Source of the DNA: Pseudomonas rhizoryzae
GTDB taxonomy: Bacteria > Pseudomonadota > Gammaproteobacteria > Pseudomonadales > Pseudomonadaceae
NCBI RefSeq assembly: GCF_005250615.1
Contig: NZ_SULM01000008.1
Coordinates: 62,001-126,000, forward strand
Reading direction: 5' to 3'
DNA: 64,000 nucleotides
Part shown: one piece after another, positions 1-10,530 of the stretch
Layout: each line of letters starts with the position of its first letter
Position numbering within the stretch: the first letter of the stretch is position 1
Notes under the pieces: generated by a model
What the model saw: the letters and a program-made list of their open reading frames with translations, nothing else
Databases searched by the model: none
What the model was told of the DNA's origin: nothing
Position numbers and translations under genes: made by a program

Positions 1-2
1 AG

Positions 3-1157
3 CGCCATGGGGCCATTCGCGTCGGGACGGCCGCCGAACTGGCCACCCTGCGTCGACTGTTCGCCGTGATGGGCATGCAGCCGGTCGGCTACTACGATCT
101 GAGCGTGGCCGGCGTACCCGTGCACTCCACCGCTTTCCGCCCCGTAGCGCCTGAGGCCCTGCAGGCCAATCCCTTCCGCGTCTTCACCTCGCTGCTGCGC
201 CTGGAGCTGATCGAGGACGCCGAGCTGCGCCAGCTGGCCGAAGAGGTCCTCGCCGCCCGCCGTATCTTCACCCCTGGCGCGCTGGAGCTGATCGAGCGCG
301 CCGAAGCCCAGGGTGGCCTCAGTGATGCCGAGGCCGATGCCTTCGTCCAGGAAGCCCTGGAAACCTTCCGCTGGCACCGCGAGGCCAACGTCGACGCGGG
401 CCTGTACCAGCGCCTGCACGATGCCCACCGGCTGATCGCCGACGTGGTCTGCTTCAAGGGCCCGCACATCAACCACCTGACGCCGCGTACCCTGGACATC
501 GACGCCGTCCAGGCCAAGATGCCCGCCCGCGGCATCGCCCCCAAGGAAACCATCGAAGGCCCGCCGCGCCGTCAGTGCCCCATCCTGCTGCGCCAGACCA
601 GCTTCAAGGCCTTGGAAGAGCCCATTCTTTTCCAGGGTGAGGTCCAGGGTTCGCACACGGCGCGCTTCGGCGAGATCGAACAGCGTGGCGTGGCCCTGAC
701 GCCAGCCGGTCGCCAGCGCTACGATGAACTCCTGCAGGAGGTGCGCCAGCGCAGCAAGATCGCGGGTAGCGATTACGCCAGCGTGCTGCATGAGGTATTC
801 CAAGCCCTGCCGGATAGCTGGGACGAGCTGCGCCGCCAGGGCCTGGCCTGGTTCCGCTATCGCGTCGCTGCAGGCAGCCGTACCGGTCTCGATACGACAG
901 ATCCCGACGCCCTGATCGCCGCCGGCCAGCTCATCGCTGACCCCATCACCTACGAAGATTTCCTGCCGGTCAGCGCCGCTGGCATTTTCCAGTCCAACCT
1001 GGGCGCTGGCAGCCAGCAGGAATACCAAAGCGGCGGCAATCGCGCGGCCTTCGAGGCGGCCCTGGGCGCACCGGTGCTCGATGAGATGGCGTTGTACGAG
1101 CGGCAGCAACGCGAATCCCTGGGCGCCGCCCTGGCTGCCCTCGGCCGCCCCGCCTAG
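3..1157 (+). CDS. hglS: 2-oxoadipate dioxygenase/decarboxylase HglS (YdcJ/DUF1338 family), 5' truncated by window edge
   Basis: The open frame runs from the first bases of the window without a start, so the N-terminus lies outside. About 384 residues are visible of a family that is usually around 450-460. The first visible codons read RHGAIR, the family's iron-binding His plus substrate-binding Arg motif. A second conserved block, GPHINHLTPR, lies near visible residue 157 and supplies another metal-ligand His. Members are Fe(II)-dependent enzymes that convert 2-oxoadipate to D-2-hydroxyglutarate in the D-lysine/2-aminoadipate route of Pseudomonas. An Lrp/AsnC gene follows 59 bp downstream on the same strand and may sense an amino acid of this pathway. 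An ATG at 69 could be mistaken for the start, but the conserved HGAIR motif lies upstream of it. Confidence 0.9.
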   Translation, partial: RHGAIRVGTAAELATLRRLFAVMGMQPVGYYDLSVAGVPVHSTAFRPVAPEALQANPFRVFTSLLRLELIEDAELRQLAEEVLAARRIFTPGALELIERAEAQGGLSDAEADAFVQEALETFRWHREANVDAGLYQRLHDAHRLIADVVCFKGPHINHLTPRTLDIDAVQAKMPARGIAPKETIEGPPRRQCPILLRQTSFKALEEPILFQGEVQGSHTARFGEIEQRGVALTPAGRQRYDELLQEVRQRSKIAGSDYASVLHEVFQALPDSWDELRRQGLAWFRYRVAAGSRTGLDTTDPDALIAAGQLIADPITYEDFLPVSAAGIFQSNLGAGSQQEYQSGGNRAAFEAALGAPVLDEMALYERQQRESLGAALAALGRPA

Positions 1158-1216
1158 AATGACGGCTCCCGCGTCGGCGGCCAGCCGCCGACGCTCGTCT
1201 CCGGCAGGCAGCCACG

Positions 1217-1666
1217 ATGTTCACCAAACTCGATCCGACCGACTGGCAGCTCATCCACCTGCTGCAACAGAACGCCCGCGCCTCCAATGCCACCCTGGCC
1301 CGTCAACTGGGCCTGGCCCGCACCACCGTGGTCACCCGCCTGGCGCGCCTGGAACGCGAAGGCATCATCCAGGGCTACGGCCTGCGCCTGGGCTCCGAAC
1401 TGGAACAGGCCGCCGTGCGCGCCTACTGCGCCATCAGCGTCCTGCCGCGCAGCACGGCGGGCGTCATCCGCGCCCTGGAAAAGATGATCGAAGTCGAGGA
1501 GGTCTCCTCCGTCAGCGGCCAGTTCGACTACCTGGCCTTCCTGCGCTGCACCACCCACGAAAAGCTCGACGAGCTACTCGACCGCATCGGCAATCTCGAA
1601 GGGGTGAAGCAGACGCAGACGTCGATCATTCTGAATCGGAAGATTGATCGGCGCCGTTCGACCTGA
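1217..1666 (+). CDS. Lrp/AsnC family transcriptional regulator
   Basis: 149 residues, the normal size for the family. The N-terminal winged helix-turn-helix covers roughly residues 6-60 (LDPTDWQLIHLLQQNARAS, then the recognition helix around LARTTVVTRLARLEREG). The rest is an RAM/AsnC effector-binding alpha/beta domain ending in QTSIILNRKI. Such proteins bind DNA as dimers to octamers and respond to amino acids. Its position directly downstream of hglS suggests control of lysine or 2-aminoadipate catabolism, but the ligand cannot be read from sequence. No strong Shine-Dalgarno precedes the ATG (GGCAGGCAGCC is nearest). Confidence 0.88.
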   Translation: MFTKLDPTDWQLIHLLQQNARASNATLARQLGLARTTVVTRLARLEREGIIQGYGLRLGSELEQAAVRAYCAISVLPRSTAGVIRALEKMIEVEEVSSVSGQFDYLAFLRCTTHEKLDELLDRIGNLEGVKQTQTSIILNRKIDRRRST

Positions 1667-1755
1667 AGCCAAGCGGCAAGGACGCTTTAAGGGGACGGCA
1701 AATACTGAGTGACTTCTACAGCAGGCTGGCCGAAAGCCCAACGGCCCTGATCGAA

Positions 1756-1774
1756 GGGGCTGGTACCCAGCCCC
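1756..1774 (-). terminator. Inverted repeat, possible weak terminator of the DUF4214 protease gene
   Basis: Perfect 8-bp stem GGGGCTGG/CCAGCCCC with a 3-nt loop, 6 bp past the stop of the minus-strand protease gene. There is no clear T run on either side, so Rho-independent function is uncertain. Confidence 0.45.
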
Positions 1775-1780
1775 GTTCTG

Positions 1781-3118
1781 CTAGGCCCACTCGTTTTGCC
1801 CGACCAGCAGGATGAAACCATTGGTGCCCGTGGTCAGCGCCTGGTTTTCCGCCGAGTCGGAAAAGGACTGCAGCACATTGGCGCGGCTCAGTCCGGTCCC
1901 CAAATCATGCAGCCAGTAATCGATACCAGCGGTCTCGCCAGTACGACCCAGGACGTTGGCGTACAACTGGGTCACATAGGTACGGTCATCCGCTCCCGAG
2001 AACAGGCCTTTGAATTCGCTGGAGGCGGTGAACGACTGAGCGATGGTCTGGCTGGTTGTGCCCTTGGCGTGGTCGTGCATCCAATAATCGAGCCCCGAAT
2101 AGTCCGGTACCCGGTGGAAGGCTGCATTGTAGAGGCGAGCGATCTGCGCTTGGTCAGCGGTCAGTATGTACAGATTGCGATCGCTGAAGTTGAGCATGCT
2201 GACGTCATGCAGGTTCAGCGATAGATCACCGCTGTTGCTGGTCAAGGAGACCACATTGCCTGCGGATTGCCACTTGTAGGCGCTCGCGGCATTGTCCAGA
2301 CGGAGTATGTCGCCGCCACCATAGCCATACAGGCTACCGCGATGATCGCTATTCAGTGACAGGCGATCCTGGAAGAAGAACTCGCCATCCTGGCTGCCGC
2401 TGTTGACGCCCAGACCTACGGGATTGGACCCGGCATTCAGTGCCATGCTGTCGTTGTTGCTGCTCGCCCTCAGATACCACTGCCAGTTGCTGACGTCGCC
2501 AAGGCTGGCATAGTTGGAAAGCGTGTCGTCGGCGTTGCCCGAAGAGAGGACGCCGCGCAGGTTACCGCTGGAGTCCAGCAGCGGCCCACCCGAGGCGCCA
2601 CTGCCCAGTCCCGTAGAGAACTGGTAGACACCGTAGCCGTTATAGAGGGTTGCAGTGCCGGAGTCTTCCATGAGGCCCGTACCGCGTCCTGGATAACCTA
2701 GCACCGTACCGGTGAACGAAGAGCTACCGCCTAGCGTTGGGTTGAGGGTACCGGTCACCGACCCTAGGTTGACGTTGAAGCCTAGCAGCGCCAAGTCGTA
2801 TTGAGCTTCCGAGGTCGATACATAGCCATCTCCATTGGCGTCCCAATTGCCCACGCGGGTTGACCAGTTGGTAGCCAGGTACGTGCCCAATGGAGCCGAC
2901 CAGGCACCCGTGGCATCGTTGACGAAGGCGCCTGGGGCTACCATCACCTGGACGGCGGCGCCACCGTGATCAGCGTCATAGACCATATGGTCGGCGGTCA
3001 GGACATCATTGTTGCCTACCACGCTGCCTGAGCCACGAAAGATAGAGCCGTCCGGGAAGACCGACTCGATGTAGACGATGCTGCTATAGGGCGCTGAACG
3101 ACTGGTGACTTCGTGCAT
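1781..3118 (-). CDS. Trypsin-like serine protease with EF-hand-like loop and C-terminal DUF4214 module (predicted type I secreted)
   Basis: 445 residues. Chymotrypsin-fold features: catalytic His44 in LTADHMV, Asp108 in AQYDLALLGF, Ser176 in GSGASGGPLL. An acidic 12-residue loop at residues 93-104 (D-N-D-Y-S-E at positions 1,3,5,7,9,12) matches an EF-hand/dockerin calcium loop and sits just before the catalytic Asp. Residues about 285-318 are a beta segment ending NFSDRNLYIL. Residues about 325-425 are two DUF4214 repeats (LYNAAFHR..., LYANVLGR...). There is no N-terminal signal peptide, which with the C-terminal module fits type I export by the system at 35583-40067. The start has an AAGGAGG Shine-Dalgarno at 3129-3135. 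The same C-terminal arrangement occurs in the proteins at 13991 and 41426. Protease activity is well supported; the substrate is unknown. Confidence 0.85.
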   Translation of the reverse strand: MHEVTSRSAPYSSIVYIESVFPDGSIFRGSGSVVGNNDVLTADHMVYDADHGGAAVQVMVAPGAFVNDATGAWSAPLGTYLATNWSTRVGNWDANGDGYVSTSEAQYDLALLGFNVNLGSVTGTLNPTLGGSSSFTGTVLGYPGRGTGLMEDSGTATLYNGYGVYQFSTGLGSGASGGPLLDSSGNLRGVLSSGNADDTLSNYASLGDVSNWQWYLRASSNNDSMALNAGSNPVGLGVNSGSQDGEFFFQDRLSLNSDHRGSLYGYGGGDILRLDNAASAYKWQSAGNVVSLTSNSGDLSLNLHDVSMLNFSDRNLYILTADQAQIARLYNAAFHRVPDYSGLDYWMHDHAKGTTSQTIAQSFTASSEFKGLFSGADDRTYVTQLYANVLGRTGETAGIDYWLHDLGTGLSRANVLQSFSDSAENQALTTGTNGFILLVGQNEWA

Positions 3119-3299
3119 GCTGGGAAAACCTCCTTGTATGGTATGGGCAGAACCATTTTAAAAGAGCTGGCATAGCGTTCCAGGGCGTTCGTCGGCCAAG
3201 ACGGCCGTCTGGCGCCAAGGTTTTGCCATGGGTGCCTGCCGAGCAGCACACGCTTCCCGTCGCACATCTGTGGTAGCATCGCCGGTCTTTTTTGTGTGA

Positions 3300-5295
<1,996 letters not shown>

Positions 5296-5303
5296 TCTCC
5301 GCC

Positions 5304-6083
5304 ATGAACTACTCGCTGATCCTCAACTTCACCCGGCAGGATCTGATCGATCGCCATTCCGCATCGGTTCTCGGTGCGGCCTGGACCTTCATCCTGCCGT
5401 TGGTCAACATCCTCATCTTCACCCTGGTGTTCTCCAACATCATGGGCATGCGTCTGGATGCCCTGGGGATGCAGTCCCTCGGTCAATACAGCTACAGCGT
5501 CTACCTGGTCACCGGGTTGCTGGCCTGGAATTGCTTCTCCAACACCCTGACCCGTATCACCCAGGTGTTCCACGAGAAGGCCCACCTGCTGGGCAAGGTA
5601 AGGCTGTCGCTCTGGTCGCTGCCGCTGTACATCCTGCTCAGCGAGACGGTGCTCTACGCCATCTCCATGGGCTTCTTCGTCGCCTTCCTGGCGATCATCG
5701 GCTTCCACTTCCCCTCTACCGTCCTGTGGTGGCCGGTAATCTTTCTCTGCCAGCAACTCCTGGCCTATGCCCTCGGGCTGATCTTCGCCATTCTCAGCGT
5801 CTTTCTACGCGACATCGGCCAGATCGTCGGCGTGGTCATGCAACTCTGGTTCTGGCTCACCCCGGTGGTCTACGTCATCACCATCATGCCCGAGCGCTGG
5901 CACCCCTGGTTCGCCGCCAACCCCTTCTACTATGTGGTCGAGGCCTACCGCGCTGCCCTTATCCAGGCGAGTCGGCCGGATCTGCTGGCGCTCGGTGTCC
6001 TGATGCTGGCGAGCGCCTTGTTGCTGGGCTTGGGCATCGTTCTGGGCCGCAAGCTCGAACGCGACATCCGCGACTTCATCTAG
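5304..6083 (+). CDS. wzm: Polysaccharide ABC transporter permease (Wzm type)
   Basis: 259 residues, ABC-2 permease with about six hydrophobic segments, starting MNYSLILNFTRQDLIDRHSASVLGAAW as in Wzm/TagG proteins, whose N-terminal amphipathic part precedes the membrane domain. The conserved WLTPVVY segment near residue 190 is typical. It forms the inner-membrane channel that moves the finished undecaprenol-linked polysaccharide to the periplasm together with the Wzt subunit 12 bp downstream. It lies 8 bp after rmd. Confidence 0.9.
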   Translation: MNYSLILNFTRQDLIDRHSASVLGAAWTFILPLVNILIFTLVFSNIMGMRLDALGMQSLGQYSYSVYLVTGLLAWNCFSNTLTRITQVFHEKAHLLGKVRLSLWSLPLYILLSETVLYAISMGFFVAFLAIIGFHFPSTVLWWPVIFLCQQLLAYALGLIFAILSVFLRDIGQIVGVVMQLWFWLTPVVYVITIMPERWHPWFAANPFYYVVEAYRAALIQASRPDLLALGVLMLASALLLGLGIVLGRKLERDIRDFI

Positions 6084-6095
6084 CAGGCCTTCGTC

Positions 6096-7298
6096 ATGCT
6101 CCGCGTTTCCCATGTACGCAAGGAATTCAAGCTCTATAGCCGTCCCGCGCTACGCTTGAAGGAAATCCTCTTCCGCCGCAGCTACCACACCCGCCACGTG
6201 GCGCTAGAAGACATCAGCTTCGAGGTCCGCAGTGGCGAGACCCTGGGCATCCTCGGCCGTAATGGCGCCGGTAAGTCCACCCTGCTCAAGATCCTCAACG
6301 GCGTGCTGCTGCCCGACGGCGGCGAGATCGATATAAAAGGTCGCGTCACTGGCCTGCTGGAGTTGGGCACCGGCTTCGATGGCAACCTCACCGGGGTGCA
6401 GAACATCCTCGGTAATGGCCTGCTGCTGGGTATGACCCGCGAAGAGATCGAAGCCAAGCGCGACGCCATCATCGAATTCTCCGAACTGGGTCGCTTCATA
6501 AACGAGCCCATCCGCACCTACTCGTCCGGCATGGTCATGCGCCTGGCCTTCTCCATCGCCATCCACGCCGACCCGGACATCTTCCTGGTCGACGAGGCCC
6601 TGTCGGTGGGCGACGGTCACTTCCAGCAGAAGTGCATGAGGCGCATCAAGGCCTTCCGTGCCTCCGGTGGTTCCATCATCTTCATCTCCCATGACCTCAA
6701 CGCCATGAAGATGCTCTGCGACCGCTGCATCGTCCTCAGCGAAGGACGGGTGGTGGCCGACGACACCCCCGAGGCCGCCGTCAACCGCTACAACCAGCTG
6801 CTCGGCGCCGACCGCGAAGAAGTGGAAGTTGAAGCCGAGGAGAGCGGTTACGGGACCGGCGAGGCCCGCATCGAATCCGCCGTGCTGAAAGGCGTCGGCT
6901 CCGGCAGCGCCACCCTGGCCTGTGGTGACGTAGCCCACCTGGACGTCCGCGTCAGCGCTCGTGAGCATCTGCCCGAGGCGACCCTGGGCATGATGATTCG
7001 TGACCGTTTCGGCCAGGACATTTATGGCACCAACAGCTTCCTGCTCGGCGTGCCCCTGGTGCTGTTCGCTGGCGAGGAGCGCGTGCTGCGCTACGAATTT
7101 CCCATGCGCCTCGCGCCTGGCAAGTACACCCTGACCCTGGCTCTGCACGAAGGGCCCGACCATACCCGCCACTGCTACCACTGGCGCGACAACTGCATCC
7201 GCTTCGAGGTGGCCGGCATCGTCGGTTCGGTCTTCGGTGGGCTGTGCGATCTCTCCGCCGGGTTGCACGACGTAACCCCCGTTTCCCAGCCCGCCTAG
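6096..7298 (+). CDS. wzt: Polysaccharide ABC transporter ATPase with C-terminal carbohydrate-binding domain (Wzt type)
   Basis: 400 residues. ATPase domain: Walker A GRNGAGKST near residue 55, signature YSSGMVMRL near 140, Walker B DIFLVDEALSVGD near 160, and the switch His in FISHDL. After residue 240 an acidic linker (EEVEVEAEESGYG) leads to a beta-sandwich Wzt_C domain of about 150 residues. In known systems that domain binds the chemically capped non-reducing end of the chain before export. Its presence, with a methyltransferase gene 8 bp downstream, suggests a methyl (or similar) cap here. Confidence 0.92.
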   Translation: MLRVSHVRKEFKLYSRPALRLKEILFRRSYHTRHVALEDISFEVRSGETLGILGRNGAGKSTLLKILNGVLLPDGGEIDIKGRVTGLLELGTGFDGNLTGVQNILGNGLLLGMTREEIEAKRDAIIEFSELGRFINEPIRTYSSGMVMRLAFSIAIHADPDIFLVDEALSVGDGHFQQKCMRRIKAFRASGGSIIFISHDLNAMKMLCDRCIVLSEGRVVADDTPEAAVNRYNQLLGADREEVEVEAEESGYGTGEARIESAVLKGVGSGSATLACGDVAHLDVRVSAREHLPEATLGMMIRDRFGQDIYGTNSFLLGVPLVLFAGEERVLRYEFPMRLAPGKYTLTLALHEGPDHTRHCYHWRDNCIRFEVAGIVGSVFGGLCDLSAGLHDVTPVSQPA

Positions 7299-7306
7299 GC
7301 CTCGTC

Positions 7307-8596
7307 ATGTCCGCTTCCCGTCCCGATCTCGTCTCCTGGTACGCGCTGCTGAGCCTGGAGGGCGAGCCGCTGCTGCGCGCGGCCTACCCCTATCTGCTGG
7401 GTCGCGAGATAGACTCCGAGGGGCTGGCGCATCATCTGCAGCGCCTGCGCGCCGGTGAAGACAAGCTTGAACTGCTGGCCGGTCTGCGTGACTCCGCTGA
7501 GGGTCGTGTCCACGGCGCCCCCGTGGCGGGGCTGCGCGCGGCCCGCCTGCGTAGGCGCTGCCGCCAGTTGCCGCTGCTCGGTGGCCTGCTCCGCCGCTGC
7601 CCGGCGGCCCAGCGCCAGCAGCGCGAGGCCGCTCGCCATCTGGCTCTCTACGAGCGGCTGGAGTCCCATATCCAGCGCCAGGAACAGCGCCACCGGGTGT
7701 TGACCGCCGAACAGCAGGTGCTTGCCGCCCGGCAGGCCACGCCCGATCCAGCCCTGGCCGAATTGCGCGAACGCCTGCGCCTGGCCGAGAACCTCAACCA
7801 GGAACTCCGCGCCCGCCTCACCGCCCTGGAAAGCGCGCCGCGTAGTGCTAGACCCCAATCGGTGGACTTGGTCGATGCCAGCGTCCCGACGGTGGAAACT
7901 GCCGAAGCGCCTGCCAGTAACCTGCCCAGCGGCACCGTCCCCGATAGCTTCTACCTGGCCTTCGAAGACCGCTTCCGCGGCAGCGCCGAGACCATCAACG
8001 CCCGGCTGTCCTACTACCTGCCCACCATTGCCGCTAACCCGGCGCTGGCCAAGGGCTTGCCCTTGGTGGACATCGGCTGTGGTCGTGGTGAGTGGCTGGC
8101 ACTGCTACCGCCCGAGGTGCAGCGCCTGGGCATCGACCTCAACGCGACCAATGTCGAGCTGTGCCGCGCCCGTGGCCTGCCCGCCGAGCACACCGACGCC
8201 ATCGCCTGGCTGGCCGCCCAGCCGGCCGGCAGTATCGGCGCCGTCTCCGCCTTCCACGTCATCGAACACCTGGGTTTCGAGCGGCTCAACCAACTGCTCG
8301 ACGTCTGCCTGCACGCCCTGGCGCCAGGTGGCATGATTCTCTTCGAGACGCCCAACCCCGAAAACATCGTCACCTCGGCCAACTACTTCTGGACCGATCC
8401 CACCCATATCCATCCGCTGCCGCCGGCCTTCACCGAATTCCTGGTGCAGTTCAAGGGCTATGCCCAGGTGGAGATCCACAAGATCAACGCCGTGGAGCCC
8501 GAGCACCGCCTGCACGAAGACAGCGAAGTGGCCCGCCACTGCGACCGCTGGTTCTATGGCCCGCAGGACTATGCGGTGATCGCGTTGCGGCCCTAG
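7307..8596 (+). CDS. DUF4214 / coiled-coil / class I SAM methyltransferase, candidate polysaccharide chain-capping enzyme
   Basis: 429 residues from ATG 7307; longer frames reach back into wzt but the DUF4214 segment begins after this Met. Residues about 18-72 are a single DUF4214-like unit (LRAAYPYLLGR...GLAHHLQRLRAG). Residues about 105-175 are predicted coiled coil, rich in Gln, Glu, Arg and Leu. Residues about 215-429 are a Rossmann methyltransferase with SAM motif LVDIGCGRGEW (253-263), FHVIEHLGF (317-325) and an ETPNPEN...FWTDPTHIHPL segment. WbdD-type enzymes that stop O-chain growth by methylation also join a methyltransferase to a coiled coil, and the preceding Wzt carries a cap-reading domain. 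I therefore infer chain termination, with no experimental link. A paralogue with a damaged SAM site lies at 17502. Confidence 0.78.
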   Translation: MSASRPDLVSWYALLSLEGEPLLRAAYPYLLGREIDSEGLAHHLQRLRAGEDKLELLAGLRDSAEGRVHGAPVAGLRAARLRRRCRQLPLLGGLLRRCPAAQRQQREAARHLALYERLESHIQRQEQRHRVLTAEQQVLAARQATPDPALAELRERLRLAENLNQELRARLTALESAPRSARPQSVDLVDASVPTVETAEAPASNLPSGTVPDSFYLAFEDRFRGSAETINARLSYYLPTIAANPALAKGLPLVDIGCGRGEWLALLPPEVQRLGIDLNATNVELCRARGLPAEHTDAIAWLAAQPAGSIGAVSAFHVIEHLGFERLNQLLDVCLHALAPGGMILFETPNPENIVTSANYFWTDPTHIHPLPPAFTEFLVQFKGYAQVEIHKINAVEPEHRLHEDSEVARHCDRWFYGPQDYAVIALRP

Positions 8597-8627
8597 CGGC
8601 GCGCCTCTGCTCTTTTGGTATCCATGA

Positions 8628-8663
8628 AAAAGCCCCTGCTCCACCTCTGGAGCAGGGGCTTTT
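8628..8663. terminator. Bidirectional Rho-independent terminator
   Basis: Perfect 16-bp stem (AAAAGCCCCTGCTCCA with its complement) around a CCTC loop. The A run on the left and T run on the right make it function in both directions, between the convergent methyltransferase and S-layer-like genes. Confidence 0.9.
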
Positions 8664-8676
8664 CGTTACCGAGACG

Positions 8677-10530
8677 TTAGACGACCTCGGCGATACCCAC
8701 GTCGGCGAGGCTGGTGCCGGCCGCGAACGGCGTCCCCGCCAGCTTGATCAGCGTATCGCTCCCTGTATAAGTAGTGCCGCTACCGGTGCTCTCCACGTAG
8801 GCATAGGTATCGCCACCGAAGAGAAAGACGCTCAGGCCGTTATCGGTCGTGGCACCGTTGGCAGCGGCGTCTAGGGCTGCCGTGAGGGTCGCTTCGCTCG
8901 ACAGGTCCTGCACGGTGTTCTGATTGGACGCCACCACCTGCATACCCTCCAGGGTGATGGTGTCCAGCGCCCCGGCATTGGCCCCGTTCGCCGCCCGATA
9001 GTCGGCGATGGTATCCAGGGCGCTTAGCGTCGAGTGGTTGTTGGCGGTAAAGACGAAGTTATCGACCCCTGCGCTGCCAGTCAGCGAGTCCACACCGGCA
9101 CCCGCAACCAGGGTATCGGCGCCCGCGCCACCGCTCAGGCTGTTACCACCCGCGCCGCCCTTCAGGATCAAGGCCCCATCGGTTTCAGCGGCACCATCGA
9201 TGGTCACCGCGCTGGTGACTGCGGAGGCATCGACGGTCAGGGTCTTGCCTGCACCTAGGGTACCGTCCGCCAGCGTCAACTGGTTACCCGTGACGTCTGC
9301 CAAGATCAGGGTGGTGTCGTTCGCCAGCACCACATTGTCCAGCGCGCTGCTGGTGATGGCGTCGGTCAGCGTCACGCTGTTCAGATTGCCAGCCGCCAGC
9401 TCCGTACCCGTGGTGATGGCTTCCAGAACGCTCTGGACATCGCTTAGACCGCCACTGAGCGCGGTCAGGGCGCTGGCGCTGACCGTGCCGGTGGTGGCGC
9501 CATCGACAGCGACCAGATCGGCAGCGTTGGCGCTGGTGCTGGTCAGCTCGACGGCAACATTGCCCGCATGAACCAGATCGGTGGGGGCTGCGCTCAGCAA
9601 TGCCTTGGCCTGATCGACGCTCGCCTCGGTAATGGTGGTGACCCCCGAGGCATCGAGCACGCCGGCGGTGGCGTTATCCAGGTCCTCCAGCACCGCTGCC
9701 GTCAGGGCGCCGGTATCGGTCAGGGCAATGGTGCCTTCGCCCGGGAACTGGATGGTGGCGGCATCGGCACCGGTGATCCTTAGGGTGGTGCCGGACGGTA
9801 CGGCAATGCTGGTGATGGCGCCAGTTACCGTCGCCGTGCCGGCATAGGGGCCATCGCTGCTGAAGAGCAAGCCGCCGCTCTGCGCGGTGGCCGTCAGGTT
9901 GGTGCCTTCATTGGTGAAGGTGACGGCGCCATTGTCGTCCAACGTAGCGGTGAATGCCGGAGTCGGTTCTGGCTCGGGAGTAGTAGGGGTATCCATCCCC
10001 GTGGCCTGGGCCACGGCAGCGGCGACCGCCGTATCGAGGTCAGCGATGGATTCATCGCTGGCATCGATGCTGTTCAGGAAGTCACGCCCTACGGCGAGCG
10101 CGTCGGCCTCGCTATAACCCGTGGCACCACTGGCTTCCACGCTGGCGGTAAAGGCATTGGCGGCGATGAGCTTGTTATTGGCAGCGGTGATGTCGCTGTC
10201 CTGGGCACCCAGGAGAATGGCCAGGGCAGCCTGGGCCGGATCGACGGCGCCACTTTCGAGCTGTTCCTGCCAGTAGGCGACACCGGCATCGTCGGCATCG
10301 CGCTTGAACAGGGTGCTGTAGATGGCGCTGATGGTTTGCTGGGTACTCATCTCGCCGTAGAGGGCAGCGGACTCTGCCGAAGCGGAAAAGCCCGACAACA
10401 CCAGCGACAGATCACCACCCTGGCTGTCGACCTGATCGGCCCAGTAGGCGAGGCCCGCCGGATCGGCAGGGCGACCCAGGTAGGCGAGATAGATTTGTTG
10501 TATTTGGTTCGTGTAATCCGAAGCGGCCAT
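8677..10530 (-). CDS. RsaA-like S-layer/adhesin protein with N-terminal DUF4214 and RTX-like repeats
   Basis: 617 residues from the ATG at 10530, chosen because GAGGG lies 9 nt upstream; an ATG 9 nt earlier has the same purine run directly abutting it. N-terminal residues 8-120 are two DUF4214 repeats (IYLAYLGRPADPAGLAYW...). A long low-complexity Thr/Ala/Val/Gly/Asp beta-rich body follows, with RTX-type GGAG(G/A)(N/D) repeats near residues 465-505 that would bind calcium. The last ~50 residues, with FLFGGDTYAYVES and SDTLIKLAG, look like the C-terminal block of Caulobacter RsaA and of the protein at 11516. There is no signal peptide, so type I secretion is expected. Codons are mostly C/G-ending like the neighbours, so it is probably less abundant than the 11516 product. 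Confidence 0.78.
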   Translation of the reverse strand: MAASDYTNQIQQIYLAYLGRPADPAGLAYWADQVDSQGGDLSLVLSGFSASAESAALYGEMSTQQTISAIYSTLFKRDADDAGVAYWQEQLESGAVDPAQAALAILLGAQDSDITAANNKLIAANAFTASVEASGATGYSEADALAVGRDFLNSIDASDESIADLDTAVAAAVAQATGMDTPTTPEPEPTPAFTATLDDNGAVTFTNEGTNLTATAQSGGLLFSSDGPYAGTATVTGAITSIAVPSGTTLRITGADAATIQFPGEGTIALTDTGALTAAVLEDLDNATAGVLDASGVTTITEASVDQAKALLSAAPTDLVHAGNVAVELTSTSANAADLVAVDGATTGTVSASALTALSGGLSDVQSVLEAITTGTELAAGNLNSVTLTDAITSSALDNVVLANDTTLILADVTGNQLTLADGTLGAGKTLTVDASAVTSAVTIDGAAETDGALILKGGAGGNSLSGGAGADTLVAGAGVDSLTGSAGVDNFVFTANNHSTLSALDTIADYRAANGANAGALDTITLEGMQVVASNQNTVQDLSSEATLTAALDAAANGATTDNGLSVFLFGGDTYAYVESTGSGTTYTGSDTLIKLAGTPFAAGTSLADVGIAEVV

